Positions 31,920-39,329 of a stretch of 49,423 bases of DNA are shown in pieces. The translations under genes were made by a program, and so were the position numbers. Origin of the DNA: an uncultured Christensenella sp. (GTDB lineage: Bacteria; Bacillota; Clostridia; Christensenellales; Borkfalkiaceae); assembly GCA_910586345.1 (NCBI GenBank), contig CAJUHC010000006.1, positions 12,656 through 62,078 on the forward strand. The letters run 5' to 3'. The notes beneath the pieces are model-generated. The model was not told the DNA's origin. It was given only the letters and a program-made list of their open reading frames with translations, and ran no database searches. Position 1 is the stretch's first letter, and each line of letters begins with the position of its first letter.

Positions 31920-33506
31920 TTATTTATTATCTATAATAAAATCGTCCTCGTCTTCGGAGAGAGGGTAAACGTCGTCAACTTCGTCCTCGGTATGGGTGTC
32001 AAAATATACCTGTGCGTAGAACGGTATGTTTTTCGCGAGCGCGCCGTAACGCCAGGGTTTGGGTTCACAGCACTCGGGGCACCAATAACCGCCTTTCAAT
32101 ACGGTATAGGGAGAGGAGGAGAAAACGTGTCCGTCAAGACACTGCCAATCGATTTTTCTGTAAATTTCTCCCGCTTTATAATCGGTTGCAAGGCATTTTC
32201 CGCCTCTGAATTCGGCGGCTTTCCGCAAATCTTCTAACGTGAGGCTTTCGAGAGGTTTGCTCTCGTCGTAGCCGTGGTTTAAAAGATAGGGTTTTGCGTT
32301 TTCGATATTTTTAAGCGCTTCGTAGTCTATTTTCGAGCCGTCGGGAAGATTGCCCTCGCAGAGCAAGGGATATTTGTTCCAGTCCGAGCCGATAGCTTCG
32401 AATTTTTCACGGCTTCCGAAAAACGCTTTGACCCTGCCCTCTTTTCCGTGTTTGAGCCAGTAAGCGGGCGAGTTGGTGTTTTTGAACAGTCTTTTGATTG
32501 CGAGTTTTGAAATCAAAGGGGAAGGAACGTATTTGCCGAGCTTGAATAAACGGTGTTTTTTGTGTACTCTCGTCCAGAAACCTTTGAAACTTTCGTTCTG
32601 ATAATGCAGATAGCTGTTAAGCTCGTCCCCGTCGTAATACCAGACACCGTGGAAATTGCGCGCAATGTTCCAGTCGGGTTTAAAGAATTTCTTCGCGCCC
32701 GTACCGACGAGGTATCTGAAACAGCCGTCGATGGTTTCGAAACCCGTAACACGGCAGTCTTTACCGCCTGCGATATTGTAAACTCTGTTCCAGAAATCTT
32801 TAAGTTCGCCTTTCGTATCGAGTTCCACAAGGTTTTTGCACATTATTCCGCTGTCGACGTCGGTAACCCATTCGAGAGGGCAGTTCCAGGAAGTATGGAA
32901 CATAAGTCCGTCTTTAAGGTTATTGGCAAACATATATTTATGTAAAACAGCCGTCTGTCTTAAAGAAACGAATTTTTTTATTCCGCTGTCGAGCACGTAT
33001 CTTTCCGCTTTGAGTTTATAGGCGGAATAACAGTCGTAATCGCTTGAAATTATAGGGTCGCCGACGCGCCCCCATACGTGAGGATAAGAACGGTTGCCGT
33101 AGAGGGCTACCGTCGCGATATGCACGTATCCGATTTCTCCGTTTCTTCCGCTCGAAATTATCGCGTCGACAAGATTTTTCGTGCCGATATAATTGCTCAG
33201 ATAAGTGCCTTGCGGATTATGGTCGGATTTGGGCGGAATCAATGACGCACAGTTTATCACGTAATCCGCACCCTGTATAAGTTTTTCGCAGTCTTCTAAT
33301 CTTGCTATATCTCCTCTGAAAACTGTTATGCGTTTCTTATACTTATTTAAGGTTTTTCTTACGAATTTCGGAATTTTCTTTTCCGCTTCGTATATTATAC
33401 ATTTGACGTTAAAATTCTCGGGCGACTGCAAAATGCTTAAAAGCGCTTCTCCGCCCATAGCTCCCGTGGTACCGGTGAGCGCAACGGTTTTATTTTTCAT
33501 TTGCAT
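31920..33506 (-). CDS. Extended SDR (NAD-dependent epimerase-like) with zinc-ribbon-like C-terminus
   Basis: 528 residues. Residues about 1-330 are an NAD(P)-binding Rossmann domain of the extended SDR type, with a glycine motif (TGTTGAMGG), ADYVINCAS and a Tyr-x3-Lys pair in CYSAYKLKAERY. The remaining 200 residues are unusual: a middle region without recognisable features, then a Cys/His cluster (WQCLDGHVF, followed 14 residues later by WCPECC) that looks like a zinc ribbon, and an acidic end. A promoter at 33513-33542 would start transcription on the first base of the ATG. Substrate unknown. Confidence 0.78.
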   Translation of the reverse strand: MQMKNKTVALTGTTGAMGGEALLSILQSPENFNVKCIIYEAEKKIPKFVRKTLNKYKKRITVFRGDIARLEDCEKLIQGADYVINCASLIPPKSDHNPQGTYLSNYIGTKNLVDAIISSGRNGEIGYVHIATVALYGNRSYPHVWGRVGDPIISSDYDCYSAYKLKAERYVLDSGIKKFVSLRQTAVLHKYMFANNLKDGLMFHTSWNCPLEWVTDVDSGIMCKNLVELDTKGELKDFWNRVYNIAGGKDCRVTGFETIDGCFRYLVGTGAKKFFKPDWNIARNFHGVWYYDGDELNSYLHYQNESFKGFWTRVHKKHRLFKLGKYVPSPLISKLAIKRLFKNTNSPAYWLKHGKEGRVKAFFGSREKFEAIGSDWNKYPLLCEGNLPDGSKIDYEALKNIENAKPYLLNHGYDESKPLESLTLEDLRKAAEFRGGKCLATDYKAGEIYRKIDWQCLDGHVFSSSPYTVLKGGYWCPECCEPKPWRYGALAKNIPFYAQVYFDTHTEDEVDDVYPLSEDEDDFIIDNK

Positions 33507-33512
33507 ATCATA

Positions 33513-33542
33513 ATTTTATCATATTCAAAATACGCGTGTCAA
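33513..33542 (-). promoter_or_regulatory. Promoter of the SDR-EFR1 operon (leaderless)
   Basis: Minus strand TTGACA (33542-33537), 18-base spacer, TAAAAT (33518-33513). The predicted start, 7 bases on, is 33506, the A of the SDR start codon. No Shine-Dalgarno sequence precedes that ATG. Confidence 0.65.
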
Positions 33543-33602
33543 TAATGCAAAGTATAAAAAATTATTGCAACGTCAATAAAAAATTCGGAGGTAATTAAAA
33601 TT

Positions 33603-33791
33603 ATGACTGAAATAACTTCAAAGGAACTCGGACTTATATCCGACGCGCTTAACGCCGAAGGACTGCTCTGTAAAAAGGCGCGCGCCTATTCCAAAACTCT
33701 TACCGACGTAGACCTCGCATCCGTTATGACGAGAATAGCCGACGAACACGAACAGAGATTCAACGTTCTCTTGAACTTAATAGGGGGTTAA
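33603..33791 (+). CDS. Small helical protein paired with CotF-type coat protein
   Basis: 62 residues, one long helical hairpin (ELGLISDALNAEGLLCKKARAYSKTL, then MTRIADEHEQRFNVLLNLIGG; the motif breaks after TL). The pattern of Glu, Asp and His on a helix resembles short ferritin-like or coat-associated proteins next to CotF genes. GGAGG precedes ATG 33603. The stop is one base before the next ATG region, so the pair is coupled. A role in the spore coat is inferred from the neighbour only. Confidence 0.75.
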   Translation: MTEITSKELGLISDALNAEGLLCKKARAYSKTLTDVDLASVMTRIADEHEQRFNVLLNLIGG

Positions 33792-33792
33792 T

Positions 33793-34086
33793 ATGAAGCT
33801 TACTAAAATGGATTGCCAGCTCAACGAAAAAGATACCTTGCAGGATATGCTCGAATCCGAAAAACAGCTTATGGAGCTTTATACAATAGCGCTTTTCGAA
33901 GGCAGTAATAAATCGGTGAGGAAAAATTTCTCGACTAATTTACTGGGGGTCGCCGAAAACCAGTACAGTCTGTTTACTCAGTTGCAGTCGCGCGGTTACT
34001 ACGAACCCAAGCCCGCGCAGAAAGCGATGATTGACGAGGCTAACGACACTTATAAAAAACAGAAAAACAGTCTGAAAGCAAAATAA
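33793..34086 (+). CDS. CotF-family spore coat protein
   Basis: 97-residue protein matching the Coat_F domain (DMLESEKQLMELYTIALFEG, then NLLGVAENQYSLFTQLQSRG, YYEPKPA), the usual core of this family, with a short basic tail. Coat_F proteins are structural components of the spore coat in Bacillus and are common in Clostridia. AGGGGGTT upstream acts as ribosome binding site inside the end of the previous gene. A strong terminator follows directly. Confidence 0.87.
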   Translation: MKLTKMDCQLNEKDTLQDMLESEKQLMELYTIALFEGSNKSVRKNFSTNLLGVAENQYSLFTQLQSRGYYEPKPAQKAMIDEANDTYKKQKNSLKAK

Positions 34087-34087
34087 A

Positions 34088-34127
34088 AAAACAGAGCTTC
34101 GGTTTAGCCGAAGCTCTGTTTTTTTAT
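34088..34127. terminator. Bidirectional terminator, coat gene / apgM
   Basis: 12-bp stem ACAGAGCTTCGG / CCGAAGCTCTGT with flanking A and T runs; the minus-strand apgM gene ends within its distal T-run. Confidence 0.9.
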
Positions 34128-35338
34128 TTAACGGAAATTAATTTTTCAATAAGCTTATAACCGTCGGACACGTAAGTTTTTGTGTTTTGCGCTTCCGTCT
34201 CGGTATAGCGTTTCGCGCCGTTCGAAAGATTTTTTGCATTGGAATAAAGCAGATAAGGAACGGGTTCGGATACGTGCGTTTTGATAGCACACGGCGTAGG
34301 GTGGTCGGGGCAGACAAGCATTGCGAAAGCTTCTCCGGCTTCGTTGAATCTTTCGGTAACGGTTTTTACCACCGAACCGTCGATACGTTCTATCGAGTAA
34401 ATTTTGTTTTTAAAATCGCCGTGGTGCCCGCACTCGTCCGGTGCTTCAACGTGAATATAAACGTAATCGAGACCGTTTAAAAGTTCGTCGACGGCTTTGT
34501 TTGCCTTACCGGCGAAATTCGTTTCATAATTGCCGGTAGCGCCTTCGACGTCTATTATTTTCATTTCTGCAAGCATTCCGATGCCCTTTACGAGGTCGAC
34601 GGCGGAGATGATTCCGCCTTTCAGATTATGAAGCTTTTCAAAGCTGTCGAACGAGGGTTTCGTGCCCTCGCCCCAAAGCCATATACCGTTAGCGGGTTTT
34701 TTGCCTTCTTTAATTCTCTTTATGTTGACGGGGTGGTCCTTTAAAAGCGAAAAACTTTCTTTCATAAAAGAAAGATAAATATTTCCGTTTACGCCTTGCG
34801 GAAGAAATTTTGTAATTTTTCTGTCGGAAATATCGTGGGGCGGAGTAAGGCTGTGTCCCGTTTCGCCGTTGTCGACTACAAGACAGTGACGGTACGAGAT
34901 GCCCGGGTAAAATTTATATTTTTCCCCGCCTAATTTCTTATCGATATAATTTATGAGTTCCTCGGCTTCTTCGGTGGATATTTCGCCTGCGGAGTAATCG
35001 AGCATAGTTTTATTTTCGTATGGCTCGTCGTCCGAGAGCGTCACGAGATTGCAACGGAGCGTTACGTCCGAAGGGGTCAGATTAATACCCATCGAAACCG
35101 CTTCGAGCGGAGAACGTCCCGTATAAAAAACTTTCGGGTCGAAACCCAATACGGACATATTCGCCACGTCGGAACCGGGTTTTAAATTATCGGGAACCGT
35201 TTTGCACAGGCCGATTTCCGAATACGGCGCTAATTTATCGAGGTAAGGCGTATTCGCCGCTTCGAGACAGGTTTTTCCGCCGAGTTCTTTGATTTTCCAG
35301 TCGGACATTCCGTCTCCGAGAACTACTATATATTTCAT
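34124..35338 (-). CDS. apgM: Cofactor-independent phosphoglycerate mutase, archaeal type (ApgM)
   Basis: 404-residue metal-dependent enzyme of the alkaline-phosphatase superfamily that interconverts 3- and 2-phosphoglycerate. It has the metal-binding VVLGDGMSDW start, nucleophile Ser in KPGSDVANMSVLG, VEAPDECGHHGD and PDHPTPC near the C-terminus. This is the archaeal/clostridial form, different from GpmI and GpmA, and some homologues act as homoserine kinase (ThrB4-like). AAGGAA precedes ATG. It is the last gene of the mtnN-luxS-ung-apgM string, 9 bases after ung. Confidence 0.92.
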   Translation of the reverse strand: MKYIVVLGDGMSDWKIKELGGKTCLEAANTPYLDKLAPYSEIGLCKTVPDNLKPGSDVANMSVLGFDPKVFYTGRSPLEAVSMGINLTPSDVTLRCNLVTLSDDEPYENKTMLDYSAGEISTEEAEELINYIDKKLGGEKYKFYPGISYRHCLVVDNGETGHSLTPPHDISDRKITKFLPQGVNGNIYLSFMKESFSLLKDHPVNIKRIKEGKKPANGIWLWGEGTKPSFDSFEKLHNLKGGIISAVDLVKGIGMLAEMKIIDVEGATGNYETNFAGKANKAVDELLNGLDYVYIHVEAPDECGHHGDFKNKIYSIERIDGSVVKTVTERFNEAGEAFAMLVCPDHPTPCAIKTHVSEPVPYLLYSNAKNLSNGAKRYTETEAQNTKTYVSDGYKLIEKLISVK

Positions 35339-35347
35339 AAAAATTCC

Positions 35348-36019
35348 TTAATCGTTCAAATCCCAGTCAATAGGGTTTTTGCCGTGAGCCTTTAAATATT
35401 CGTTTGTCTTTGAAAAATGCCTGCATCCGAAAAACCCGTTGAACGCCGACAGGGGAGAGGGGTGCGCGCATTGAAGAATAAGATGCCTGTTTTTATCTAT
35501 GAGCGGAGTTTTGCTCCTCGCGTTTCCGCCCCAAAGAATAAATACCGTGTTTTGCGTATTGTCGGATATAAGTTTTATCACGCTGTCGGTGAACCAAGCC
35601 CAACCGCATTTGGAGTGAGAGTTGGCAAGATGTTCGCGCACGGTGAGAGTAGTGTTCAGTAAAAGAACGCCCTCTTTCGCCCACTTCGTCAAATCGCCGC
35701 GATTGGGTTCTTTTACGCCTAAATCGCTTCCTATTTCTTTATAAATATTCACAAGCGACGGAGGAAGTTTGATTCCGTCTTTCACGGAAAAACAGAGTCC
35801 GTGCGCCTGATTGGGTTCGTGATAGGGGTCCTGACCGAGTATGACGGCTTTTATATCGTTAAGCGGAGTATAGCGGAAACAGTTGTACAAATCGTACATA
35901 TCCGGATATACTGTGTAATTCGAGTATTCGTATTTGAGAAACTCGCGTATCTTTTTATATTTTTCGTCGTTGAACAACGGCGCGAGAAGTTCATCCCAGC
36001 CTCCGCCTAAGGGTTTCAT
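35348..36019 (-). CDS. ung: Uracil-DNA glycosylase (family 1)
   Basis: Removes uracil from DNA to start base-excision repair. 223 residues, typical. Motif A GQDPYH carries the catalytic Asp; motif B HPSPLSA carries the catalytic His. LLNTTLTV and WGGNARSK are also family-specific. Start ATG 36019 overlaps the luxS stop by 4 bases, indicating translational coupling. Confidence 0.97.
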   Translation of the reverse strand: MKPLGGGWDELLAPLFNDEKYKKIREFLKYEYSNYTVYPDMYDLYNCFRYTPLNDIKAVILGQDPYHEPNQAHGLCFSVKDGIKLPPSLVNIYKEIGSDLGVKEPNRGDLTKWAKEGVLLLNTTLTVREHLANSHSKCGWAWFTDSVIKLISDNTQNTVFILWGGNARSKTPLIDKNRHLILQCAHPSPLSAFNGFFGCRHFSKTNEYLKAHGKNPIDWDLND

Positions 36020-36444
36020 AAGTTATTTAAAATCTCCGTGTATTTTTTACATTCTTCTATTGCGCTTTCCAAATCGTGTTCGAGGTAGTTTCCGCATTCT
36101 TCGCGTTTATTTCCGGGAATTTCGGTAAAAGTCTGCGCAAGGGCGAAGCTTTGTTTTAAAAGTAAGAGAACTTCGTCATAATCCGTATCGACGGTCAGAA
36201 GATAAAATCCCGTTCTGCAACCCATAGGTCCGAAATAAATTATATCGTCTTTTTTATAAGAGTTTCTTAAAACGGTCGCAATAAGGTGCTCGATAGTGTG
36301 TCCCGCTTTCGGGGAAACGTAATCGCCCGCATTCGGCTTTTTAAAACGCAAATCCCAGGTGGTAACGCCGTGCGCGGTTCCGCACTTATGCAGACCGACG
36401 CTTAAAGTATCGTGATTTTTTGAAAACGAAGGTATTTTATCCAC
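36016..36444 (-). CDS. luxS: S-ribosylhomocysteine lyase LuxS
   Basis: Cleaves S-ribosylhomocysteine to homocysteine and DPD, precursor of AI-2. From GTG 36444 the protein has 142 residues. Zinc ligands His49 and His53 and the base Glu52 (HTIEHL), catalytic Cys76 (MGCRTG) and third ligand Cys117 (ECGNY) are all present, and His11 aligns with Bacillus LuxS. I chose GTG because GGAG lies 7 bases before it and the longer frame adds 41 residues translated from inside mtnN. Overlaps the mtnN end by 8 bases: the two steps of SAH detoxification are coupled. Confidence 0.93.
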   Translation of the reverse strand: MDKIPSFSKNHDTLSVGLHKCGTAHGVTTWDLRFKKPNAGDYVSPKAGHTIEHLIATVLRNSYKKDDIIYFGPMGCRTGFYLLTVDTDYDEVLLLLKQSFALAQTFTEIPGNKREECGNYLEHDLESAIEECKKYTEILNNL

Positions 36445-37093
36445 GTACTGCTCCGATAATGTTTTTAAGTTCGAGTGAAAAAGTTTTAAAGCAAACCGAA
36501 AGATTTTTAATATATTGTTCGGTCGTGCTTCCGTTTCCGGCAACGTCCGATATGATTTTAAACGCATAGCAAGGTACGCCCGAATTTATGCAAACCTGCG
36601 CAATTGCTCCGCCTTCCATATCGCGTATATCCGCGTTGAGGACTTCGGTCAGCAGTTTATAATCGTTTTCGCTGTCGTTGAATCTGTCGCCGGTGGCAAG
36701 CTTTTTTAAAGGATAATTCCCGCCGGCAAGGGGAAGGTAGTTTTCTTCGAAGCCGTCGAGCGTACCTATCTTCGTGCGGTTTAGTTGCGTTAAATCGAAA
36801 TCGTATTGCACCGCGGCGGAAACCGCGTAGATTTCTCCTGTTTTTACGGAACGGTTGAGACCGCCTGCGACTCCCGCGTTTATAATAACGTTCGCTCCTA
36901 ATTCGTCTAAGGCTATCTGTGTTCCGCAAGCCGCGTTTACTTTTCCGACTCCGCAGATAACGGCGCCGATTCTTTCGCCGTAAAGTTCTCCCGTGATAAG
37001 CCTTTTCCCGCAGTAAATTATATCGCGTTCGATTTTCATTGCGTTAAATAAGGGTTCGGCTTCCTTATCCATTGCGATAACAAAACATTTCAT
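36437..37093 (-). CDS. mtnN: 5'-methylthioadenosine/S-adenosylhomocysteine nucleosidase
   Basis: 218-residue nucleosidase that splits SAH to S-ribosylhomocysteine and adenine (also acts on MTA), feeding LuxS. It has the start MKCFVIAMDKEAEPL, catalytic Glu in that segment, GVAGGLN, DMEGGAIAQVC (substrate Glu) and ISDVAG (catalytic Asp). ATG 37093 replaces the longer frame, whose 12 extra residues lie in the promoter. A TTGCTA-17-TATAAT promoter starts about one base before the ATG, so the mRNA is close to leaderless. Confidence 0.95.
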   Translation of the reverse strand: MKCFVIAMDKEAEPLFNAMKIERDIIYCGKRLITGELYGERIGAVICGVGKVNAACGTQIALDELGANVIINAGVAGGLNRSVKTGEIYAVSAAVQYDFDLTQLNRTKIGTLDGFEENYLPLAGGNYPLKKLATGDRFNDSENDYKLLTEVLNADIRDMEGGAIAQVCINSGVPCYAFKIISDVAGNGSTTEQYIKNLSVCFKTFSLELKNIIGAVRG

Positions 37094-37100
37094 AATATCG

Positions 37101-37129
37101 ATTATATCAAAGCGGGTTTCAAATAGCAA
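37101..37129 (-). promoter_or_regulatory. Promoter of mtnN-luxS-ung-apgM
   Basis: Minus strand TTGCTA (37129-37124), 17-base spacer, TATAAT (37106-37101). Start near 37094, next to the mtnN ATG at 37093. The -35 box abuts the stop codon of the upstream PPTase gene. Confidence 0.6.
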
Positions 37130-37603
37130 TTATTTACCGACACAAATACAATAAATACAGCCGTCCTTAAACCCGTTAATTATTTCGCATTCGGCTTTTA
37201 CGTTGCCGTCGTAAATCTCTCCGTTTAAAAAGCTCAGCTTGCCGAGCTTTTCTATAAGCGTCGAACCGAGCATTTTTATATACGCTTCACGCGCCGTCCA
37301 ATGCGATAAGAAATCCTCGGTCCCCGTAATTTCTTTTTTTTCCTGCTCTGAAAAACGCGCTAAAACAGAGGAATATTTTCGCTTTTTAACAATTTCCAAA
37401 TCCGCGCCGACGGGTCTGTCGCATATAACTATAAGGGCTTTATCCCCGCTGTGCGAAACAGAAAAAAAGAGGGGGGCGCCCTCTAAGCAGGGCTTGCCGT
37501 TCTCCGTCCGCAGAATTTCAAAGGGAGAGGTTAAAAGCCCCGATAAATAATTTTCAAGTTTTTCGTAAACGTTTTCGTTTCCGGTAAAATATGTTAACAG
37601 CAT
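37130..37603 (-). CDS. 4'-phosphopantetheinyl transferase superfamily protein (Sfp-like, short)
   Basis: 157-residue enzyme that attaches phosphopantetheine to carrier proteins. The magnesium site GADLEIV and the WTAREAYIK motif (W-x-x-K/R-E-A-x-x-K) are clear, with FSEQEKKEI between. It is shorter than Sfp (about 220) but contains both halves of the pseudodimer core. No carrier-protein synthetase (NRPS/PKS) is present in the window, so the substrate may be a fatty acid ACP or a distant cluster. It starts 7 bases after pfkB. Confidence 0.85.
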   Translation of the reverse strand: MLLTYFTGNENVYEKLENYLSGLLTSPFEILRTENGKPCLEGAPLFFSVSHSGDKALIVICDRPVGADLEIVKKRKYSSVLARFSEQEKKEITGTEDFLSHWTAREAYIKMLGSTLIEKLGKLSFLNGEIYDGNVKAECEIINGFKDGCIYCICVGK

Positions 37604-37610
37604 TTTTAAA

Positions 37611-38522
37611 TTAAAGCATTAAAGATTCGACGTACTCGATTTGTTCGCGCGTCGCGAGATTTTTCGTGAACGCGCACGCGCTTCCCGCGGCGGTTGCGAA
37701 ATTCAAAGCCGTAAAATAATTTTTCGATTTTAGGAATTCGTGAATAAACCCCGCAATCATCGAATCCCCCGCGCCGACGGAATTTACGAGCTGACCGCGC
37801 GCGGCGCGAACGTACATAGACTGTTCGGTTTCGGTTACCATCACGGCGCCTTCGCTTCCCATAGAAACGATTACGTTGCGCGCGCCCCAAATCTGTAATT
37901 TTCTGGCGCAGGCGAAAACGCCTTCTATGTCGGGAATAGAAGAGAGCGAAAAAATTTCGCACATTTCGTAAATATTCGGTTTGATTAAAAAAGGCTTGAA
38001 TTTAAGTGTTTCGGTAAGAAGTTTTCCGCACGCGTCCACGACGAAATTTACGCCTTTAATACTTTTGAGTTTTTTGATTAAATTGGCGTAAACGAATTCG
38101 TCGAGCCCTGAGGGAACACTTCCGCTGATAATGAGCCAGTCGTCCGCTTTTAAAAGTTTTTTAAGTTTCCGTACGAGCTTGTTTACGTCGTTTTCGCTTA
38201 CTTCCGCTCCGGAACCGTTTATGTCAGTTTCGGTATTGCTTTTGATTTTAACGTTTATACGGCTCTGACCCGCAACTTCGATAAAGTCGTGTTGCAAACC
38301 GAGTTGACCGACTTTTTCTTGTATCGCTTTGCCCGTAAAGCCGGCTATAAATCCGAGAGCCATCGTTTCGTCACCGAGTTCTTTTAATGCGAGCGATACG
38401 TTCAAACCTTTTCCGCCGACGGCGAGCCGTTCCGAAGACGCGCGGTTTACCATACCGCTTTTAACGTTATTAACTTGTACGTAATAATCAAGAGAGGGAT
38501 TAAACGTCACCGTGTAAATCAT
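37611..38522 (-). CDS. 1-phosphofructokinase/tagatose-6-phosphate kinase family (PfkB) hexose kinase
   Basis: 303-residue ribokinase-fold sugar kinase. It has the start MIYTVTFNPSLDYYV typical of FruK/LacC, N-terminal GGKGLNVS and C-terminal anion hole with catalytic Asp, GAGDSMIAGF. Most likely phosphorylates fructose-1-phosphate or tagatose-6-phosphate, but no PTS genes are next to it to confirm. ATG 38522 is chosen over the frame starting 13 codons upstream. TTGACA-17-TAAAGT at 38533-38561 gives a leader of about 4 bases. Confidence 0.9.
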   Translation of the reverse strand: MIYTVTFNPSLDYYVQVNNVKSGMVNRASSERLAVGGKGLNVSLALKELGDETMALGFIAGFTGKAIQEKVGQLGLQHDFIEVAGQSRINVKIKSNTETDINGSGAEVSENDVNKLVRKLKKLLKADDWLIISGSVPSGLDEFVYANLIKKLKSIKGVNFVVDACGKLLTETLKFKPFLIKPNIYEMCEIFSLSSIPDIEGVFACARKLQIWGARNVIVSMGSEGAVMVTETEQSMYVRAARGQLVNSVGAGDSMIAGFIHEFLKSKNYFTALNFATAAGSACAFTKNLATREQIEYVESLML

Positions 38523-38532
38523 AAACAAAATA

Positions 38533-38561
38533 ACTTTAAAGCATTTGCGTGTAAATGTCAA
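38533..38561 (-). promoter_or_regulatory. Promoter of pfkB-PPTase
   Basis: Minus strand TTGACA (38561-38556), 17-base spacer, TAAAGT (38538-38533); start near 38526, four bases from the ATG. Confidence 0.55.
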
Positions 38562-38581
38562 TAAAAAACAAATTTAAACGC

Positions 38582-38611
38582 TTGATTTTTTTAACGCAAA
38601 CGGAGTATAAT
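38582..38611 (+). promoter_or_regulatory. Promoter of ssrA
   Basis: TTGATT (38582-38587), 18-base spacer, TATAAT (38606-38611). Start near 38618. The 40-base precursor leader forms a hairpin (AAAGCAGTTT at 38618-38627 with AAACTGCTTT near 38647-38656) directly before the mature 5' end. Confidence 0.65.
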
Positions 38612-38658
38612 TAATTGAAAGCAGTTTGTCGCTTGCAACTTTTATAAAACTGCTTTTC

Positions 38659-39045
38659 GGGCGAGTTTCAGATTCGATTGCGGGCGGAGAATGAGAAAAG
38701 CATATCAAAGGCTCGGCTTTGTAAAAATGGAACTTAAATTTAAATGCAGAATCTAACGATTCCAAAGTTATCGCTTTCCCCGCTAACCGCGCGGCAAGCT
38801 TAGCTTGCGCAGCTTAAACTAAAGCTGTCCGTCGTCTGCCGTTTACCGTTGACGGCTTACCGGCGTTAATCAGACGGTAAACTCTTTGACGCGCTTTACC
38901 GCGCGCGTTTAAGTGTATTTTAGCGGTATGCCGCATTGAAAGCCCGTTCGCCGGCTTTCAGCGCATAAGATAAAGGCGGAATAAGTATGTAGAAAGCTCA
39001 AACTAAACCCGTAAGACTCGGGTGCAAGTCCCGACTCGTCCACCA
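38659..39045 (+). ncRNA. ssrA: Transfer-messenger RNA (tmRNA)
   Basis: Rescues stalled ribosomes by trans-translation with SmpB. The ends pair as a tRNA acceptor stem: GGGCGAG (38659-38665) with CTCGTCC (39035-39041), then A and CCA. The conserved 5' GATTCGA, 3' GTATGTAG and a T-arm (TCGGG / CCCGA, 39018-39034) are present. The tag frame runs from GCA 38746 to TAA 38815-38817: 23 residues beginning A-E-S-N-D-S and ending S-L-A-C-A-A, with the stop in hairpin CAGCTT/AAGCTG. Oddities are a Cys where LAA is usual and a T-loop TGCAAGT instead of TTCRANY. Pseudoknots follow, but I did not resolve each one. Confidence 0.88.
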
Positions 39046-39163
39046 AACGCAATCCCGTGCTTAAAAAAATGCGCACGGGGTTGCGTTTTGATTAAAGCGA
39101 AGGGGGGAAGCGCGAAGCGCCCCGTCGTACCGAAGCCCCGCAGTGGCTTACTCGTCCACCAAA
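39034..39163 (+). repeat. Direct repeat of the ssrA 3' end (att-like scar)
   Basis: ACTCGTCCACCAAA occurs at 39034-39047 (acceptor 3' strand and CCA of tmRNA) and again at 39150-39163, 116 bp apart. Tyrosine recombinase elements often integrate at the ssrA 3' end and leave such a duplicated end. No integrase is present, so this would be a scar or an emptied site. Confidence 0.55.
39045..39090 (+). terminator. Terminator of ssrA
   Basis: 16-bp stem (arms 39045-39060 and 39073-39088, one G-T pair) around a 12-base A-rich loop, beginning at the last base of the CCA end. Confidence 0.8.
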
Positions 39164-39200
39164 GCGCGGGGCAACCTTTTTCGGTTGCTCCGCGCTTTGG
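39159..39200 (+). terminator. Long GC-rich hairpin after the second ssrA end copy
   Basis: 18-bp stem (39159-39176 with 39183-39200, one G-T pair), loop TTTTTC, starting inside the second repeat copy, as the ssrA terminator starts at the first copy. Confidence 0.6.
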
Positions 39201-39216
39201 CGTAAAAAAGACAGAG

Positions 39217-39241
39217 GGGCGGTTTGGGTAACAAACCGCCC
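39217..39241. terminator. Third hairpin before the DUF3737 gene
   Basis: 10-bp perfect stem GGGCGGTTTG / CAAACCGCCC with loop GGTAA. No long T-run follows. It may insulate ssrA from the next gene, whose TATAAT-like box is at 39288-39293. Confidence 0.55.
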
Positions 39242-39329
39242 GTTAATAATGTGATTGCTTTTTTGTTTGATTTTTGCATCTTAAAGTTATAATATAAGAG
39301 AAATCAACTAATTCTACGAAGGAATGCAA

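Noticed and set aside
38618..38657. Terminator within the ssrA leader
   Set aside because: The hairpin sits between a good promoter and the mature tmRNA 5' end and is more likely a processing element.
38574..38765. 63-codon minus-strand frame over the ssrA 5' half
   Set aside because: Overlaps the tmRNA promoter, acceptor strand and tag region, and has no ribosome binding site.
39018..39045. Possible stand-alone tRNA or group II intron end (GGGTGCAAGTCCC)
   Set aside because: No anticodon arm or D arm nearby; pairing with 38659-38665 and the conserved tmRNA blocks fit ssrA better, and no intron-encoded protein is present.
39022..39231. 69-codon frame across the ssrA 3' end and hairpins
   Set aside because: The bases are explained by tmRNA and inverted repeats; the translation is low-complexity.
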